Part shown: piece by piece, positions 62,201 to 64,000 of the stretch
Layout: every line of letters begins with the position of its first letter
How positions within the stretch are numbered: the stretch's first letter is position 1
NCBI GenBank assembly: GCA_019722365.1
Contig: JADFUC010000758.1
Coordinates: 1 to 64,000 of the forward strand
DNA: 64,000 bases
Source: Lithospermum erythrorhizon
Lineage: Eukaryota > Streptophyta > Magnoliopsida > Boraginales > Boraginaceae
Direction of reading: 5' to 3'
The notes under the pieces: generated by a model
Databases searched by the model: none
Seen by the model: only the letters and a program-made list of their open reading frames with translations
Told to the model about the DNA's origin: nothing
Program-made: the position numbers and the translations under genes

Positions 62201-63681
62201 GTTCTCTATCACAATAAATATATAATGATGTTGAATAATTAGTTGGTTTTTCTTTCTTTATTTATCGTGGTAATTCATGACCATGCATGAAATAATAATG
62301 TCAAGAAGAGCAGTGGAGGAATTAGGGACAGGGAGCAGTCGGTCCAAATTTTTTTGAAAAATATTATTCTATTAAGTATTTTTTTTCAAAAAATAGTCAT
62401 TCTTTTAAAAAAGTATAAATATGAATGGTATCAATTAATCCACCCCTACCCAAAAATCCTAGTTCCGGTAATACCAAATTAATAGTCATGTGCATTGACT
62501 TATTTGACTACATATATACACTTCACTCTTCTAGTGATCAACGTCATGGAAGTTCTCCCTGTTAGAATTAAAATGGAGGGCGTATAAGTTTATGTGGTTA
62601 TTACCTGCAATTGGAAGTTCTCCTGCTTGAACGAGATTGGCAAGACACAAATATGCCCACAAGCTACAAGGGCTAATAGTTTCGAAGGCGTATACAGGCA
62701 AACCAACATCTAATGCTACATCAATAGCATAATAATGATATCCTTCGGCTATAACGCAAGTCACAGGTTGCTCCATTTCACCTCTAATACTTGATTTCAG
62801 CTTTTCTCTCAAAAATGGCTCAGCCACAGCCTGCAAGTAGATCCGGTATATAATAATTAATAACATCTTATAATAATGTGGTAACAAACAGTGGCGTAAT
62901 CAGATATTTTATGTAATAGTGACGAAAGAACTAATATTAGACAAAGTGGATGAAGAATATTATGAGAACTTCTTAACTTCAATATTATAATAATACAATC
63001 TTATATACAAATTCTAAAGACCTAATGGGTTATAATACAAAAGTCCGGAGGTAATAAATATTACAACACAATATTATAATATCATACTCAAATATATCCT
63101 AATAGTGGCAAACCAAAGAAAATATGAAGTTTTATGAAGGTGAACGAATAAATTTTGAAGGAATGAATGGTAGAATTCTATTTTTATCATTAAAAATATA
63201 TTTTACGAAATTAAGGGGGTGACTGTCCCCTCCTGCACGAGTTTAGACTTAGTTACCTGACTGTGTGTACAATGATAAGGGGGCGGTGGGTGGTGGGTGG
63301 GTTCAAAAAAAAAAAATTTGATGTAAAATTAAAAACGAAAACTAGAAGGCAGGTATATATTGGCCTCTTATTAGCTCAATCTATCTATGGCATTACCTGC
63401 AATGAATTGAATATTTCCGGAAAATGCTCGACGAGACGTGGGTGATCATCGGGAAGGCCATCGGAAATGGTCTCAAACTGGAAGAATCCTGTAGTGTAAC
63501 GTTTGATTCGGGAAACAACATTGGTGTTGCTAGTAAGGCGTTGTTGGTTGTATTTAGTGTTGAGGAATGTGACGTTGATGCCCGAAAGACATAATAGTTC
63601 AGCTAGTTTCATCATGCTATTCACAGTGCTCTGAAGAGGCAAAGGGAAAATCAGAACGTGAGGTTTCATGGATGCTTCCAT
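57716..63681 (-). CDS. UDP-glycosyltransferase (UGT709 / 7-deoxyloganetic acid glucosyltransferase-like) with altered catalytic residues
   Basis: Family 1 UGTs move glucose from UDP-glucose to small molecules in the cytosol; relatives act on iridoids such as 7-deoxyloganetic acid. Five exons join in phase: 63397-63681, 62605-62830, 61918-62205, 61234-61491 and 57716-58107, giving 482 residues, the normal length. Every junction has GT..AG. Seen: N-terminal PHVLIFPLPLQSTVNSMMKL (7-26), FQFETISDGLPDDHP, CVIAEGYHYYAID (~120), LPVFCRG, SVMFVSFGSLA, and in exon 5 a PSPG box from [20 protein letters not shown] to FDQ, then the family C-terminus. Start is the first of two close ATGs (M1, M5). Odd: the catalytic His of QGHVN is Thr (T19), its partner Asp of IADG is Glu (E124), and PSPG HSGWN is HSGWG. 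Exon 1-4 introns are 0.4-0.6 kb, but the last intron is 3.1 kb. The fold is probably intact; ordinary catalysis is doubtful. Confidence 0.9.
59190..59239. repeat. (TTA)n microsatellite
   Basis: TTA units with a single CTA interruption, inside the last UGT intron. Confidence 0.95.
60766..60870. repeat. short inverted repeat, possible MITE
   Basis: TGATCCGATCCAAGTAT (60766-60782) is the near-perfect reverse complement of ATACTTGGATCGGACAA (~60856-60872), separated by about 70 bp. It may be a miniature inverted-repeat element or form a hairpin in the intron transcript. Confidence 0.45.
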
Positions 63682-64000
63682 AATTAGGACTTTAGGATAA
63701 ATAAGCTCTCTTATGTAGTTATGTGTGTTTTTTATTTAAATGATCTCTTGCCTTGTTGCAAGTTGCACATACACGGAATGTGGCGTGTCACCTTGTATTT
63801 GTAGGAGCTACCTTGGAAGAAGTCCATGTTAAGTATTATTGTAAAATAAAAAGATTTGGAACCGACACATTTTTAGCAATAAAAAAAATGGAATGATTTG
63901 GAAGCAAAATTGATGTTGAAGATCGGGTGCATTGATGCAAACTTCAAGGTCCAAGGTCTAATCTAATTAGATTTTCTCCTAGTTCTCTTGTGAGCCTTGT
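63682..64000 (-). promoter_or_regulatory. upstream region of the UGT gene
   Basis: 320 bp upstream of the start codon. No canonical TATA box stands out; the minus strand reads CTTATTTATCC about 25 bp before the ATG, too close to be a normal TATA box. No other gene is visible before the window ends. Confidence 0.35.

Noticed and set aside
1..64000. CRISPR array, bacterial operon, prophage or organellar insert
   Set aside because: No regularly spaced repeats with unique spacers, no ribosome-binding-site-led operons, and introns throughout; the sequence is plant nuclear DNA.

Overview
This is AT-rich plant nuclear DNA. The evidence is intron-containing genes with GT..AG junctions, plant-only gene families (UGT709-type glucosyltransferase with a PSPG box, WUSCHEL-related homeobox, DUF604 glycosyltransferase, GH18 class III-like chitinase), Copia and LINE retroelements, and TA- and TTA-rich microsatellites. 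It looks like a eudicot; the genus cannot be fixed from sequence alone. There are no bacterial-style operons, CRISPR arrays or organellar blocks.

Layout. 1-16 kb is a graveyard of recognisable genes that cannot be read straight through. It holds a DUF604/Fringe-like glycosyltransferase (minus, ~1.19-2.74 kb), a degenerate tRNA-Arg (minus, ~2.93-3.01 kb), a WOX1/3-like homeobox gene (plus, ~3.7-4.7 kb) and an almost complete kinesin-5 gene with its introns (minus, ~8.8-14.85 kb). 16.1-18.8 kb is a short degenerate LTR element, 19.1-19.7 kb an AAT-rich tract, and 21.95-24.3 kb an unexplained less AT-rich block. 24.95-26.6 kb is a diverged ~97-bp minisatellite. 26.9-33.2 kb is mostly gene-free. 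An intact single-exon GH18 chitinase-like gene lies at 33.77-34.67 kb. A ten-exon 3-hydroxyisobutyrate dehydrogenase gene lies at ~36.5-41.8 kb, with lesions in exons 1, 7 and 8. An intact 168-residue plant-specific basic protein is at 42.3-42.8 kb.

The most informative structure is 44.98-52.63 kb. A second copy of the start of the kinesin-5 gene (first exon plus upstream DNA) is split by a 5'-truncated LINE on the plus strand, and the LINE is itself split by a Copia element on the minus strand. The undisturbed kinesin copy at 14.76-15.13 kb acts as the empty site and fixes the insertion point.

53-56.9 kb is AT-rich spacer. The right end holds a secreted His- and Cys-rich peptide gene (56.94-57.17 kb, plus), tail-to-tail with a five-exon UGT gene (63.68-57.72 kb, minus). 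The five UGT exons join in phase to 482 residues, yet both residues of the catalytic dyad and a PSPG-box residue differ from the family consensus.

The genes do not form one pathway. A caution runs through the window: differences between internal duplicate copies, and the breaks in the decayed genes, are largely 1-2 base length changes. That fits old pseudogenes, but also residual long-read assembly error, so pseudogene calls in 1-16 kb and 45-52.6 kb are provisional. All family assignments were made by eye from translated motifs; no database search was run.
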